From positions 32,723,780 through 32,787,779 of the forward strand of contig OX637401.1 in assembly GCA_951799425.1 (NCBI GenBank): a stretch of 64,000 bases of DNA, in the 5' to 3' direction. This DNA comes from Ilex aquifolium. Lineage: Eukaryota > Streptophyta > Magnoliopsida > Aquifoliales > Aquifoliaceae. Under the pieces are notes generated by a model that worked only from the letters and a program-made list of their open reading frames with translations, was not told the origin of the DNA and did not search any database. This document shows positions 9,877 through 24,500 of this stretch, piece by piece. The position numbers and the translations under genes are program-made. Position 1 is the stretch's first letter. Every line of letters begins with the position of its first letter.

Positions 9877-12529
9877 AAAAAGTTATGTCCGAAATACTAA
9901 AGAATGGGAAATTACTTTTTTTTCCTAGTGGAGGGGAATGGCCAACTATGCCAAACTTCCATCACCATTTCGAACTTGTTAGAAGATGGATCACCAATTT
10001 TGATCTCAATATATTGGTTAGGGTTTCAAGTTCTCATTACAATGCCGCAAGATTTAGCTCAATCCGAGTTCGGGAGAAAAAGTTATGTCCGATATACTAT
10101 TTCATTTTAAAGGAGGACTACTTATTACACCAAACTTGCGTTACAATAGAGCCCATGCCAGAGGATTTTTCATGACTTTTGATGTGAATAAAATGGTTAG
10201 GGATTCAAAAATTCTTTACAATGCAGCAAGAATCATCTTAATCAGAGACCGGTGTAAAAAGTTATGTCAGAAATTCTAAAGAATGAGAAATTACTTTTTT
10301 TTCCTAGTGGAGGGGAATGGCCAACTATACCAAACTTCCATCACTATTTCGAACTTGTTAGAAGATGAATCACCAATTTTGATCTCAATATATTGGTTAG
10401 GGTTTCAAGTTCTCATTACAATGCCGCAAGAGTTAGCTCAATCCGAGTTCGGGAGAAAAAGTTATGTCCGATATACTATTTCATTTTAAAGGAGGACTAC
10501 TTATTACACCAAACTTGCGTTACAATAGAGCCCATGCTAGAGGATTTTTCATGACTTTTGATGTGAATAAAATGGTTAGGGATTCAAGAATTCTTTACAA
10601 TGCCGCAAGAATCATCTTAATCAGAGACCGGAGTAAAAAGTTATGTCAGAAATACTAAAGAGTGGGAAATTACTTTTTTTTCCTAGTGGAGGGGAATGGC
10701 CAACTATACCAAACTTGCATCACCATTTCGAACTTGTTAGAAGATGAATCACCAATTTTGATCTCAATATATTGGTTAGGGTTTCAAGTTCTCATTTCAA
10801 TGCCGCAAGAGTTAGCTCAATCCGAGTTCGGGAGAAAAAGTTATGTCCGATATACTATATCATTTTAAAGGTGGACTACTTATTACACCAAACTTGCGTT
10901 ACAATAGAGCCCATGCTAGAGGATTTTTCATGACTTTTGATGTGAATAAAATGGTTAGGGATTCAAGAATTCTTTACAATGCAGCAAGAATCATCTTAAT
11001 CAGAGACCGGAGTAAAAAGTTATGTCAGAAATACTAAAGAATGGGAAATTATTTTTTTTTGCTAGTGGAGGGGAATGGCCAACTATACCAAACTTCCATC
11101 ACCATTTCGAACTTGTTAGAAGATGAATCACCAATTTTGATCTCAATATATTGGTTAGGGTTTCAAGTTCTCATTTCAATGCCGCAAGAGTTAGCTCAAT
11201 CCGAGTTCGGGAGAAAAAGTTATGTCCGATATACTATTTCATTTTAAAGGAGGACTACTTATTACACCAAACTTGCGTTACAATAGAGCCCATGCTAGAG
11301 GATTTTTCATGACTTTTGATGTGAATAAAATGGTTAGGGATTCAAGAATTCTATACAATGCAGCAAGAATCATCTTAATCAGAGACCGGTGTAAAAAGTT
11401 ATGTCAGAAATACTAAAGAATGGGAAATTACTTTTTTTTCCTAGTGGAGGGGAATGGCCAACTATACCAAACTTCCATCACCATTTCGAACTTGTTAGAA
11501 GATAAATCACCAATTTTGATCTCAATATATTGGTTAGGGTTTCAAGTTCTCATTACAATGCCGCAAGAGTTAGCTCAATCCGAGTTCGGGAGAAAAAGTT
11601 ATGTCCGATATACTATTTCATTTTAAAGGAGGACTACTTATTACACCAAACTTGCGTTACAATAGAGCCCATGCTAGAGGATTTTTCATGACTTTTGATG
11701 TGAATAAAATGGTTAGGGATTCAAGAATTCTTTACAATGCCGCAAGAATCATCTTAATCAGAGACCGGAGTAAAAAGTTATGTCAGAAATACTAAAGAAT
11801 GGGAAATTACTTTTTTTTCCTAGTGGAGGGGAATGGCCAACTATACCAAACTTCCATCACCATTTCGAACTTGTTAGAAGATGAATCACCAATTTTGATC
11901 TCAATATATTGGTTAGGGTTTCAAGTTCTCATTTCAATGCCGCAAGAGTTAGCTCAATCCGAGTTCGGGAGAAAAAGTTATGTCCGATATACTATATCAT
12001 TTTAAAGGTGGACTACTTATTACACCAAACTTGCGTTACAATAGAGCCCATGCTAGAGGATTTTTCATGACTTTTGATGTGAATAAAATGGTTAGGGATT
12101 CAAGAATTCTTTACAATGCAGCAAGAATCATCTTATTCAGAGACCGGAGTAAAAAGTTATGTCCGAAATACTAAAGAATGGGAAATTACTTTTTTTTCCT
12201 AGTGGAGGGGAATGGCCAACTATACCAAACTTCCATCACCATTTCGAAGTTGTTAGAAGATGAATCACCAATTTTGATCTCAATATATTGGTTAGGGTTT
12301 CAAGTTCTCATTACAATGCCGCAAGAGTTAGCTCAATCCGAGTTCGGGAGGAAAAGTTATGTCCGATATACTATTTCATTTCAAAGGAGGACTACATATT
12401 ACACCAAACTTGCGTTACAATAGAGCCCATGCTAGAGGATTTTTCATGACTTTTGATGTGAATAAAATGGTTAGGGATTCAAGAATTCTTTACAATGCCG
12501 CAAGAATCATCTTATTCAGAGACTGGAGT
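9877..12529 (+). repeat. Seven-monomer HOR, copy 3 (a'-b-c-d-e-f-g)
   Basis: A complete seven-mer again, in phase, with the early forms of c (aatgcagc) and g (cgaagttg, ctacatatt). It matches copy 2 more closely than the intervening 9-mer. Old and new HOR forms are therefore interleaved rather than laid down in simple order. Confidence 0.9.
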
Positions 12530-15500
12530 AAAAAGTTATGTCCGAAATACTAAAGAATGGGAAATTACTTTTTTTTCCTAGTGGAGGGGAATGGGCAACT
12601 ATGCCAAACTTCCATCACCATTTCGAACTTGTTAGAAGATGGATCACCAATTTTGATCTCAATATATTGGTTAGGGTTTCAAGTTCTCATTACAATGCCG
12701 CAAGATTTAGCTCAATCCGAGTTCGGGAGAAAAAGTTATGTCCGATATACTATTTCATTTTAAAGGAGGACTACTTATTACACCAAACTTGCGTTACAAT
12801 AGAGCCCATGCCAGAGGATTTTTCATGACTTTTGATGTGAATAAAATGGTTAGGGATTCAAAAATTCTTTACAATGCAGCAAGAATCATCTTAATCAGAG
12901 ACCGGTGTAAAAAGTTATGTCAGAAATTCTAAAGAATGAGAAATTACTTTTTTTTCCTAGTGGAGGGGAATGGCCAACTATACCAAACTTCCATCACTAT
13001 TTCGAACTTGTTAGAAGATGAATCACCAATTTTGATCTCAATATATTGGTTAGGGTTTCAAGTTCTCATTACAATGCCGCAAGAGTTAGCTCAATCCGAG
13101 TTCGGGAGAAAAAGTTATGTCCGATATACTATTTCATTTTAAAGGAGGACTACTTATTACACCAAACTTGCGTTACAATAGAGCCCATGCTAGAGGATTT
13201 TTCATGACTTTTGATGTGAATAAAATGGTTAGGGATTCAAGAATTCTTTACAATGCCGCAAGAATCATCTTAATCAGAGACCGGAGTAAAAAGTTATGTC
13301 AGAAATACTAAAGAATGGGAAATTACTTTTTTTTCCTAGTGGAGGGGAATGGCCAACTATACCAAACTTCCATCACCATTTCGAACTTGTTAGAAGATGA
13401 ATCACCAATTTTGATCTCAATATATTGGTTAGGGTTTCAAGTTCTCATTTCAATGCCGCAAGAGTTAGCTCAATCCGAGTTCGGGAGAAAAAGTTATGTC
13501 CGATATACTATATCATTTTAAAGGTGGACTACTTATTACACCAAACTTGCGTTACAATAGAGCCCATGCTAGAGGATTTTTCATGACTTTTGATGTGAAT
13601 AAAATGGTTAGGGATTCAAGAATTCTTTACAATGCAGCAAGAATCATCTTATTCAGAGACCGGAGTAAAAAGTTATGTCCGAAATACTAAAGAATGGGAA
13701 ATTACTTTTTTTTCCTAGTGGAGGGGAATGGCCAACTATACCAAACTTCCATCACCATTTCGAACTTGTTAGAAGATGAATCACCAATTTTGATCTCAAT
13801 ATATTGGTTAGGGTTTCAAGTTCTCATTACAATGCCGCAAGAGTTAGCTCAATCCGAGTTCGGGAGAAAAAGTTATGTCCGATATACTATTTCATTTTAA
13901 AGGAGGACTACTTATTACACCAAACTTGCGTTACAATAGAGCCCATGCTAGAGGATTTTTCATGACTTTTGATGTGAATAAAATGGTTAGGGATTCAAGA
14001 ATTCTTTACAATGCCGCAAGAATCATCTTAATCAGAGACCGGAGTAAAAAGTTATGTCAGAAATACTAAAGAGTGGGAAATTACTTTTTTTTCCTAGTGG
14101 AGGGGAATGGCCAACTATACCAAACTTGCATCACCATTTCGAACTTGTTAGAAGATGAATCACCAATTTTGATCTCAATATATTGGTTAGGGTTTCAAGT
14201 TCTCATTTCAATGCCGCAAGAGTTAGCTCAATCCGAGTTCGGGAGAAAAAGTTATGTCCGATATACTATATCATTTTAAAGGTGGACTACTTATTACACC
14301 AAACTTGCGTTACAATAGAGCCCATGCTAGAGGATTTTTCATGACTTTTGATGTGAATAAAATGGTTAGGGATTCAAGAATTCTTTACAATACAGCAAGA
14401 ATCATCTTAATCAGAGACCGGAGTAAAAAGTTATGTCAGAAATACTAAAGAATGGGAAATTATTTTTTTTTGCTAGTGGAGGGGAATGGCCAACTATACC
14501 AAACTTCCATCACCATTTCGAACTTGTTAGAAGATGAATCACCAATTTTGATCTCAATATATTGGTTAGGGTTTCAAGTTCTCATTTCAATGCCGCAAGA
14601 GTTAGCTCAATCCGAGTTCGGGAGAAAAAGTTATGTCCGATATACTATTTCATTTTAAAGGAGGACTACTTATTACACCAAACTTGCGTTACAATAGAGC
14701 CCATGCTAGAGGATTTTTCATGACTTTTGATGTGAATAAAATGGTTAGGGATTCAAGAATTCTATACAATGCAGCAAGAATCATCTTAATCAGAGACCGG
14801 TGTAAAAAGTTATGTCAGAAATACTAAAGAATGGGAAATTACTTTTTTTTCCTAGTGGAGGGGAATGGCCAACTATACCAAACTTCCATCACCATTTCGA
14901 ACTTGTTAGAAGATAAATCACCAATTTTGATCTCAATATATTGGTTAGGGTTTCAAGTTCTCATTACAATGCCGCAAGAGTTAGCTCAATCCGAGTTCGG
15001 GAGAAAAAGTTATGTCCGATATACTATTTCATTTTAAAGGAGGACTACTTATTACACCAAACTTGCGTTACAATAGAGCCCATGCTAGAGGATTTTTCAT
15101 GACTTTTGATGTGAATAAAATGGTTAGGGATTCAAGAATTCTTTACAATGCCGCAAGAATCATCTTAATCAGAGACCGGAGTAAAAAGTTATGTCAGAAA
15201 TACTAAAGAATGGGAAATTACTTTTTTTTCCTAGTGGAGGGGAATGGCCAACTATACCAAACTTCCATCACCATTTCGAACTTGTTAGAAGATGAATCAC
15301 CAATTTTGATCTCAATATATTGGTTAGGGTTTCAAGTTCTCATTTCAATGCCGCAAGAGTTAGCTCAATCCGAGTTCGGGAGAAAAAGTTATGTCCGATA
15401 TACTATATCATTTTAAAGGTGGACTACTTATTACACCAAACTTGCGTTACAATAGAGCCCATGCTAGAGGATTTTTCATGACTTTTGATGTGAATAAAAT

Positions 15501-18500
15501 GGTTAGGGATTCAAGAATTCTTTACAATGCAGCAAGAATCATCTTATTCAGAGACCGGAGTAAAAAGTTATGTCCGAAATACTAAAGAATGGGAAATTAC
15601 TTTTTTTTCCTAGTGGAGGGGAATGGCCAACTATACCAAACTTCCATCACCATTTCGAACTTGTTAGAAGATGAATCACCAATTTTGATCTCAATATATT
15701 GGTTAGGGTTTCAAGTTCTCATTACAATGCCGCAAGAGTTAGCTCAATCCGAGTTCGGGAGAAAAAGTTATGTCCGATATACTATTTCATTTTAAAGGAG
15801 GACTACTTATTACACCAAACTTGCGTTACAATAGAGCCCATGCTAGAGGATTTTTCATGACTTTTGATGTGAATAAAATGGTTAGGGATTCAAGAATTCT
15901 TTACAATGCCGCAAGAATCATCTTAATCAGAGACCGGAGTAAAAAGTTATGTCAGAAATACTAAAGAGTGGGAAATTACTTTTTTTTCCTAGTGGAGGGG
16001 AATGGCCAACTATACCAAACTTGCATCACCATTTCGAACTTGTTAGAAGATGAATCACCAATTTTGATCTCAATATATTGGTTAGGGTTTCAAGTTCTCA
16101 TTTCAATGCCGCAAGAGTTAGCTCAATCCGAGTTCGGGAGAAAAAGTTATGTCCGATATACTATATCATTTTAAAGGTGGACTACTTATTACACCAAACT
16201 TGCGTTACAATAGAGCCCATGCTAGAGGATTTTTCATGACTTTTGATGTGAATAAAATGGTTAGGGATTCAAGAATTCTTTACAATACAGCAAGAATCAT
16301 CTTAATCAGAGACCGGAGTAAAAAGTTATGTCAGAAATACTAAAGAATGGGAAATTATTTTTTTTTGCTAGTGGAGGGGAATGGCCAACTATACCAAACT
16401 TCCATCACCATTTCGAACTTGTTAGAAGATGAATCACCAATTTTGATCTCAATATATTGGTTAGGGTTTCAAGTTCTCATTTCAATGCCGCAAGAGTTAG
16501 CTCAATCCGAGTTCGGGAGAAAAAGTTATGTCCGATATACTATTTCATTTTAAAGGAGGACTACTTATTACACCAAACTTGCGTTACAATAGAGCCCATG
16601 CTAGAGGATTTTTCATGACTTTTGATGTGAATAAAATGGTTAGGGATTCAAGAATTCTATACAATGCAGCAAGAATCATCTTAATCAGAGACCGGTGTAA
16701 AAAGTTATGTCAGAAATACTAAAGAATGGGAAATTACTTTTTTTTCCTAGTGGAGGGGAATGGCCAACTATACCAAACTTCCATCACCATTTCGAACTTG
16801 TTAGAAGATAAATCACCAATTTTGATCTCAATATATTGGTTAGGGTTTCAAGTTCTCATTACAATGCCGCAAGAGTTAGCTCAATCCGAGTTCGGGAGAA
16901 AAAGTTATGTCCGATATACTATTTCATTTTAAAGGAGGACTACATATTACACCAAACTTGCGTTACAATAGAGCCCATGCTAGAGGATTTTTCATGACTT
17001 TTGATGTGAATAAAATGGTTAGGGATTCAAGAATTCTTTACAATGCCGCAAGAATCATCTTAATCAGAGACCGGAGTAAAAAGTTATGTCAGAAATACTA
17101 AAGAATGGGAAATTACTTTTTTTTCCTAGTGGAGGGGAATGGCCAACTATACCAAACTTCCATCACCATTTCGAACTTGTTAGAAGATGAATCACCAATT
17201 TTGATCTCAATATATTGGTTAGGGTTTCAAGTTCTCATTTCAATGCCGCAAGAGTTAGCTCAATCCGAGTTCGGGAGAAAAAGTTATGTCCGATATACTA
17301 TATCATTTTAAAGGTGGACTACTTATTACACCAAACTTGCGTTACAATAGAGCCCATGCTAGAGGATTTTTCATGACTTTTGATGTGAATAAAATGGTTA
17401 GGGATTCAAGAATTCTTTACAATGCAGCAAGAATCATCTTATTCAGAGACCGGAGTAAAAAGTTATGTCCGAAATACTAAAGAATGGGAAATTACTTTTT
17501 TTTCCTAGTGGAGGGGAATGGCCAACTATACCAAACTTCCATCACCATTTCGAACTTGTTAGAAGATGAATCACCAATTTTGATCTCAATATATTGGTTA
17601 GGGTTTCAAGTTCTCATTACAATGCCGCAAGAGTTAGCTCAATCCGAGTTCGGGAGAAAAAGTTATGTCCGATATACTATTTCATTTTAAAGGAGGACTA
17701 CTTATTACACCAAACTTGCGTTACAATAGAGCCCATGCTAGAGGATTTTTCATGACTTTTGATGTGAATAAAATGGTTAGGGATTCAAGAATTCTATACA
17801 ATGCAGCAAGAATCATCTTAATCAGAGACCGGTGTAAAAAGTTATGTCAGAAATACTAAAGAATGGGAAATTACTTTTTTTTCCTAGTGGAGGGGAATGG
17901 CCAACTATACCAAACTTCCATCACCATTTCGAACTTGTTAGAAGATGAATCACCAATTTTGATCTCAATATATTGGTTAGGGTTTCAAGTTCTCATTTCA
18001 ATGCCGCAAGAGTTAGCTCAATCCGAGTTCGGGAGAAAAAGTTATGTCCGATATACTATATCATTTTAAAGGTGGACTACTTATTACACCAAACTTGCGT
18101 TACAATAGAGCCCATGCTAGAGGATTTTTCATGACTTTTGATGTGAATAAAATGGTTAGGGATTCAAGAATTCTTTACAATGCAGCAAGAATCATCTTAT
18201 TCAGAGACCGGAGTAAAAAGTTATGTCCGAAATACTAAAGAATGGGAAATTACTTTTTTTTCCTAGTGGAGGGGAATGGCCAACTATACCAAACTTCCAT
18301 CACCATTTCGAACTTGTTAGAAGATGAATCACCAATTTTGATCTCAATATATTGGTTAGGGTTTCAAGTTCTCATTACAATGCCGCAAGAGTTAGCTCAA
18401 TCCGAGTTCGGGAGGAAAAGTTATGTCCGATATACTATTTCATTTCAAAGGAGGACTACTTATTACACCAAACTTGCGTTACAATAGAGCCCATGCTAGA

Positions 18501-18593
18501 GGATTTTTCATGACTTTTGATGTGAATAAAATGGTTAGGGATTCAAGAATTTTTTACAATGCCGCAAGAATCATCTTATTCAGAGACTGGAGT
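12530..18593 (+). repeat. Sixteen-monomer block: a'-b-f, two h-c-d-e-f, h-f-g'
   Basis: After a', b and f, the five-monomer set h-c-d-e-f occurs twice in tandem (13,667-17,456). It is followed by an h whose A half carries d-like marks (attctatac, accggtgt), then f and g'. Private marks: gggcaact near 12,593, ctacatatt in the second e (near 16,941) and caagaatttttt in the g' (near 18,547). The last two are copied 5,685 bp later. Confidence 0.85.
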
Positions 18594-21500
18594 AAAAAGT
18601 TATGTCCGAAATACTAAAGAATGGGAAATTACTTTTTTTTCCTAGTGGAGGGGAATGGCCAACTATGCCAAACTTCCATCACCATTTCGAACTTGTTAGA
18701 AGATGGATCACCAATTTTGATCTTAATATATTGGTTAGGGTTTCAAGTTCTCATTACAATGCCGCAAGATTTAGCTCAATCCGAGTTCGGGAGAAAAAGT
18801 TATGTCCGATATACTATTTCATTTTAAAGGAGGACTACTTATTACACCAAACTTGCGTTACAATAGAGCCCATGCCAGAGGATTTTTCATGACTTTTGAT
18901 GTGAATAAAATGGTTAGGGATTCAAAAATTCTTTACAATGCAGCAAGAATCATCTTAATCAGAGACCGGTGTAAAAAGTTATGTCAGAAATTCTAAAGAA
19001 TGAGAAATTACTTTTTTTTCCTAGTGGAGGGGAATGGCCAACTATACCAAACTTCCATCACTATTTCGAACTTGTTAGAAGATGAATCACCAATTTTGAT
19101 CTCAATATATTGGTTAGGGTTTCAAGTTCTCATTACAATGCCGCAAGAGTTAGCTCAATCCGAGTTCGGGAGAAAAAGTTATGTCCGATATACTATTTCA
19201 TTTTAAAGGAGGACTACTTATTACACCAAACTTGCGTTACAATAGAGCCCATGCTAGAGGATTTTTCATGACTTTTGATGTGAATAAAATGGTTAGGGAT
19301 TCAAGAATTCTTTACAATGCCGCAAGAATCATCTTAATCAGAGACCGGAGTAAAAAGTTATGTCAGAAATACTAAAGAGTGGGAAATTACTTTTTTTTCC
19401 TAGTGGAGGGGAATGGCCAACTATGCCAAACTTCCATCACCATTTCGAACTTGTTAGAAGATGAATCACCAATTTTGATCTCAATATATTGGTTAGGGTT
19501 TCAAGTTCTCATTTCAATGCCGCAAGAGTTAGCTCAATCCGAGTTCGGGAGAAAAAGTTATGTCCGATATACTATATCATTTTAAAGGTGGACTACTTAT
19601 TACACCAAACTTGCGTTACAATAGAGCCCATGCTAGAGGATTTTTCATGACTTTTGATGTGAATAAAATGGTTAGGGATTCAAGAATTCTTTACAATGCA
19701 GCAAGAATCATCTTATTCAGAGACCGGAGTAAAAAGTTATGTCCGAAATACTAAAGAATGGGAAATTACTTTTTTTTCCTAGTGGAGGGGAATGGCCAAC
19801 TATACCAAACTTCCATCACCATTTCGAACTTGTTAGAAGATGAATCACCAATTTTGATCTCAATATATTGGTTAGGGTTTCAAGTTCTCATTTCAATGCC
19901 GCAAGAGTTAGCTCAATCCGAGTTCGGGAGAAAAAGTTATGTCCGATATACTATATCATTTTAAAGGTGGACTACTTATTACACCAAACTTGCGTTACAA
20001 TAGAGCCCATGCTAGAGGATTTTTCATGACTTTTGATGTGAATAAAATGGTTAGGGATTCAAGAATTCTTTACAATACAGCAAGAATCATCTTAATCAGA
20101 GACCGGAGTAAAAAGTTATGTCAGAAATACTAAAGAATGGGAAATTATTTTTTTTTGCTAGTGGAGGGGAATGGCCAACTATACCAAACTTCCATCACCA
20201 TTTCGAACTTGTTAGAAGATGAATCACCAATTTTGATCTCAATATATTGGTTAGGGTTTCAAGTTCTCATTTCAATGCCGCAAGAGTTAGCTCAATCCGA
20301 GTTCGGGAGAAAAAGTTATGTCCGATATACTATTTCATTTTAAAGGAGGACTACTTATTACACCAAACTTGCGTTACAATAGAGCCCATGCTAGAGGATT
20401 TTTCATGACTTTTGATGTGAATAAAATGGTTAGGGATTCAAGAATTCTATACAATGCAGCAAGAATCATCTTAATCAGAGACCGGTGTAAAAAGTTATGT
20501 CAGAAATACTAAAGAATGGGAAATTACTTTTTTTTCCTAGTGGAGGGGAATGGCCAACTATACCAAACTTCCATCACCATTTCGAACTTGTTAGAAGATA
20601 AATCACCAATTTTGATCTCAATATATTGGTTAGGGTTTCAAGTTCTCATTACAATGCCGCAAGAGTTAGCTCAATCCGAGTTCGGGAGAAAAAGTTATGT
20701 CCGATATACTATTTCATTTTAAAGGAGGACTACTTATTACACCAAACTTGCGTTACAATAGAGCCCATGCTAGAGGATTTTTCATGACTTTTGATGTGAA
20801 TAAAATGGTTAGGGATTCAAGAATTCTTTACAATGCCGCAAGAATCATCTTAATCAGAGACCGGAGTAAAAAGTTATGTCAGAAATACTAAAGAATGGGA
20901 AATTACTTTTTTTTCCTAGTGGAGGGGAATGGCCAACTATACCAAACTTCCATCACCATTTCGAACTTGTTAGAAGATGAATCACCAATTTTGATCTCAA
21001 TATATTGGTTAGGGTTTCAAGTTCTCATTTCAATGCCGCAAGAGTTAGCTCAATCCGAGTTCGGGAGAAAAAGTTATGTCCGATATACTATATCATTTTA
21101 AAGGTGGACTACTTATTACACCAAACTTGCGTTACAATAGAGCCCATGCTAGAGGATTTTTCATGACTTTTGATGTGAATAAAATGGTTAGGGATTCAAG
21201 AATTCTTTACAATGCAGCAAGAATCATCTTATTCAGAGACCGGAGTAAAAAGTTATGTCCGAAATACTAAAGAATGGGAAATTACTTTTTTTTCCTAGTG
21301 GAGGGGAATGGCCAACTATACCAAACTTCCATCACCATTTCGAACTTGTTAGAAGATGAATCACCAATTTTGATCTCAATATATTGGTTAGGGTTTCAAG
21401 TTCTCATTACAATGCCGCAAGAGTTAGCTCAATCCGAGTTCGGGAGAAAAAGTTATGTCCGATATACTATTTCATTTTAAAGGAGGACTACTTATTACAC

Positions 21501-24500
21501 CAAACTTGCGTTACAATAGAGCCCATGCTAGAGGATTTTTCATGACTTTTGATGTGAATAAAATGGTTAGGGATTCAAGAATTCTTTACAATGCCGCAAG
21601 AATCATCTTAATCAGAGACCGGAGTAAAAAGTTATGTCAGAAATACTAAAGAGTGGGAAATTACTTTTTTTTCCTAGTGGAGGGGAATGGCCAACTATAC
21701 CAAACTTGCATCACCATTTCGAACTTGTTAGAAGATGAATCACCAATTTTGATCTCAATATATTGGTTAGGGTTTCAAGTTCTCATTTCAATGCCGCAAG
21801 AGTTAGCTCAATCCGAGTTCGGGAGAAAAAGTTATGTCCGATATACTATATCATTTTAAAGGTGGACTACTTATTACACCAAACTTGCGTTACAATAGAG
21901 CCCATGCTAGAGGATTTTTCATGACTTTTGATGTGAATAAAATGGTTAGGGATTCAAGAATTCTTTACAATACAGCAAGAATCATCTTAATCAGAGACCG
22001 GAGTAAAAAGTTATGTCAGAAATACTAAAGAATGGGAAATTATTTTTTTTTGCTAGTGGAGGGGAATGGCCAACTATACCAAACTTCCATCACCATTTCG
22101 AACTTGTTAGAAGATGAATCACCAATTTTGATCTCAATATATTGGTTAGGGTTTCAAGTTCTCATTTCAATGCCGCAAGAGTTAGCTCAATCCGAGTTCG
22201 GGAGAAAAAGTTATGTCCGATATACTATTTCATTTTAAAGGAGGACTACTTATTACACCAAACTTGCGTTACAATAGAGCCCATGCTAGAGGATTTTTCA
22301 TGACTTTTGATGTGAATAAAATGGTTAGGGATTCAAGAATTCTATACAATGCAGCAAGAATCATCTTAATCAGAGACCGGTGTAAAAAGTTATGTCAGAA
22401 ATACTAAAGAATGGGAAATTACTTTTTTTTCCTAGTGGAGGGGAATGGCCAACTATACCAAACTTCCATCACCATTTCGAACTTGTTAGAAGATAAATCA
22501 CCAATTTTGATCTCAATATATTGGTTAGGGTTTCAAGTTCTCATTACAATGCCGCAAGAGTTAGCTCAATCCGAGTTCGGGAGAAAAAGTTATGTCCGAT
22601 ATACTATTTCATTTTAAAGGAGGACTACATATTACACCAAACTTGCGTTACAATAGAGCCCATGCTAGAGGATTTTTCATGACTTTTGATGTGAATAAAA
22701 TGGTTAGGGATTCAAGAATTCTTTACAATGCCGCAAGAATCATCTTAATCAGAGACCGGAGTAAAAAGTTATGTCAGAAATACTAAAGAATGGGAAATTA
22801 CTTTTTTTTCCTAGTGGAGGGGAATGGCCAACTATACCAAACTTCCATCACCATTTCGAACTTGTTAGAAGATGAATCACCAATTTTGATCTCAATATAT
22901 TGGTTAGGGTTTCAAGTTCTCATTTCAATGCCGCAAGAGTTAGCTCAATCCGAGTTCGGGAGAAAAAGTTATGTCCGATATACTATATCATTTTAAAGGT
23001 GGACTACTTATTACACCAAACTTGCGTTACAATAGAGCCCATGCTAGAGGATTTTTCATGACTTTTGATGTGAATAAAATGGTTAGGGATTCAAGAATTC
23101 TTTACAATGCAGCAAGAATCATCTTATTCAGAGACCGGAGTAAAAAGTTATGTCCGAAATACTAAAGAATGGGAAATTACTTTTTTTTCCTAGTGGAGGG
23201 GAATGGCCAACTATACCAAACTTCCATCACCATTTCGAACTTGTTAGAAGATGAATCACCAATTTTGATCTCAATATATTGGTTAGGGTTTCAAGTTCTC
23301 ATTACAATGCCGCAAGAGTTAGCTCAATCCGAGTTCGGGAGAAAAAGTTATGTCCGATATACTATTTCATTTTAAAGGAGGACTACTTATTACACCAAAC
23401 TTGCGTTACAATAGAGCCCATGCTAGAGGATTTTTCATGACTTTTGATGTGAATAAAATGGTTAGGGATTCAAGAATTCTATACAATGCAGCAAGAATCA
23501 TCTTAATCAGAGACCGGTGTAAAAAGTTATGTCAGAAATACTAAAGAATGGGAAATTACTTTTTTTTCCTAGTGGAGGGGAATGGCCAACTATACCAAAC
23601 TTCCATCACCATTTCGAACTTGTTAGAAGATGAATCACCAATTTTGATCTCAATATATTGGTTAGGGTTTCAAGTTCTCATTTCAATGCCGCAAGAGTTA
23701 GCTCAATCCGAGTTCGGGAGAAAAAGTTATGTCCGATATACTATATCATTTTAAAGGTGGACTACTTATTACACCAAACTTGCGTTACAATAGAGCCCAT
23801 GCTAGAGGATTTTTCATGACTTTTGATGTGAATAAAATGGTTAGGGATTCAAGAATTCTTTACAATGCAGCAAGAATCATCTTATTCAGAGACCGGAGTA
23901 AAAAGTTATGTCCGAAATACTAAAGAATGGGAAATTACTTTTTTTTCCTAGTGGAGGGGAATGGCCAACTATACCAAACTTCCATCACCATTTCGAACTT
24001 GTTAGAAGATGAATCACCAATTTTGATCTCAATATATTGGTTAGGGTTTCAAGTTCTCATTACAATGCCGCAAGAGTTAGCTCAATCCGAGTTCGGGAGG
24101 AAAAGTTATGTCCGATATACTATTTCATTTCAAAGGAGGACTACTTATTACACCAAACTTGCGTTACAATAGAGCCCATGCTAGAGGATTTTTCATGACT
24201 TTTGATGTGAATAAAATGGTTAGGGATTCAAGAATTTTTTACAATGCCGCAAGAATCATCTTATTCAGAGACTGGAGTAAAAAGTTATGTCCGAAATACT
24301 AAAGAATGGGAAATTACTTTTTTTTCCTAGTGGAGGGGAATGGCCAACTATGCCAAACTTCCATCACCATTTCGAACTTGTTAGAAGATGGATCACCAAT
24401 TTTGATCTTAATATATTGGTTAGGGTTTCAAGTTCTCATTACAATGCCGCAAGATTTAGCTCAATCCGAGTTCGGGAGAAAAAGTTATGTCCGATATACT

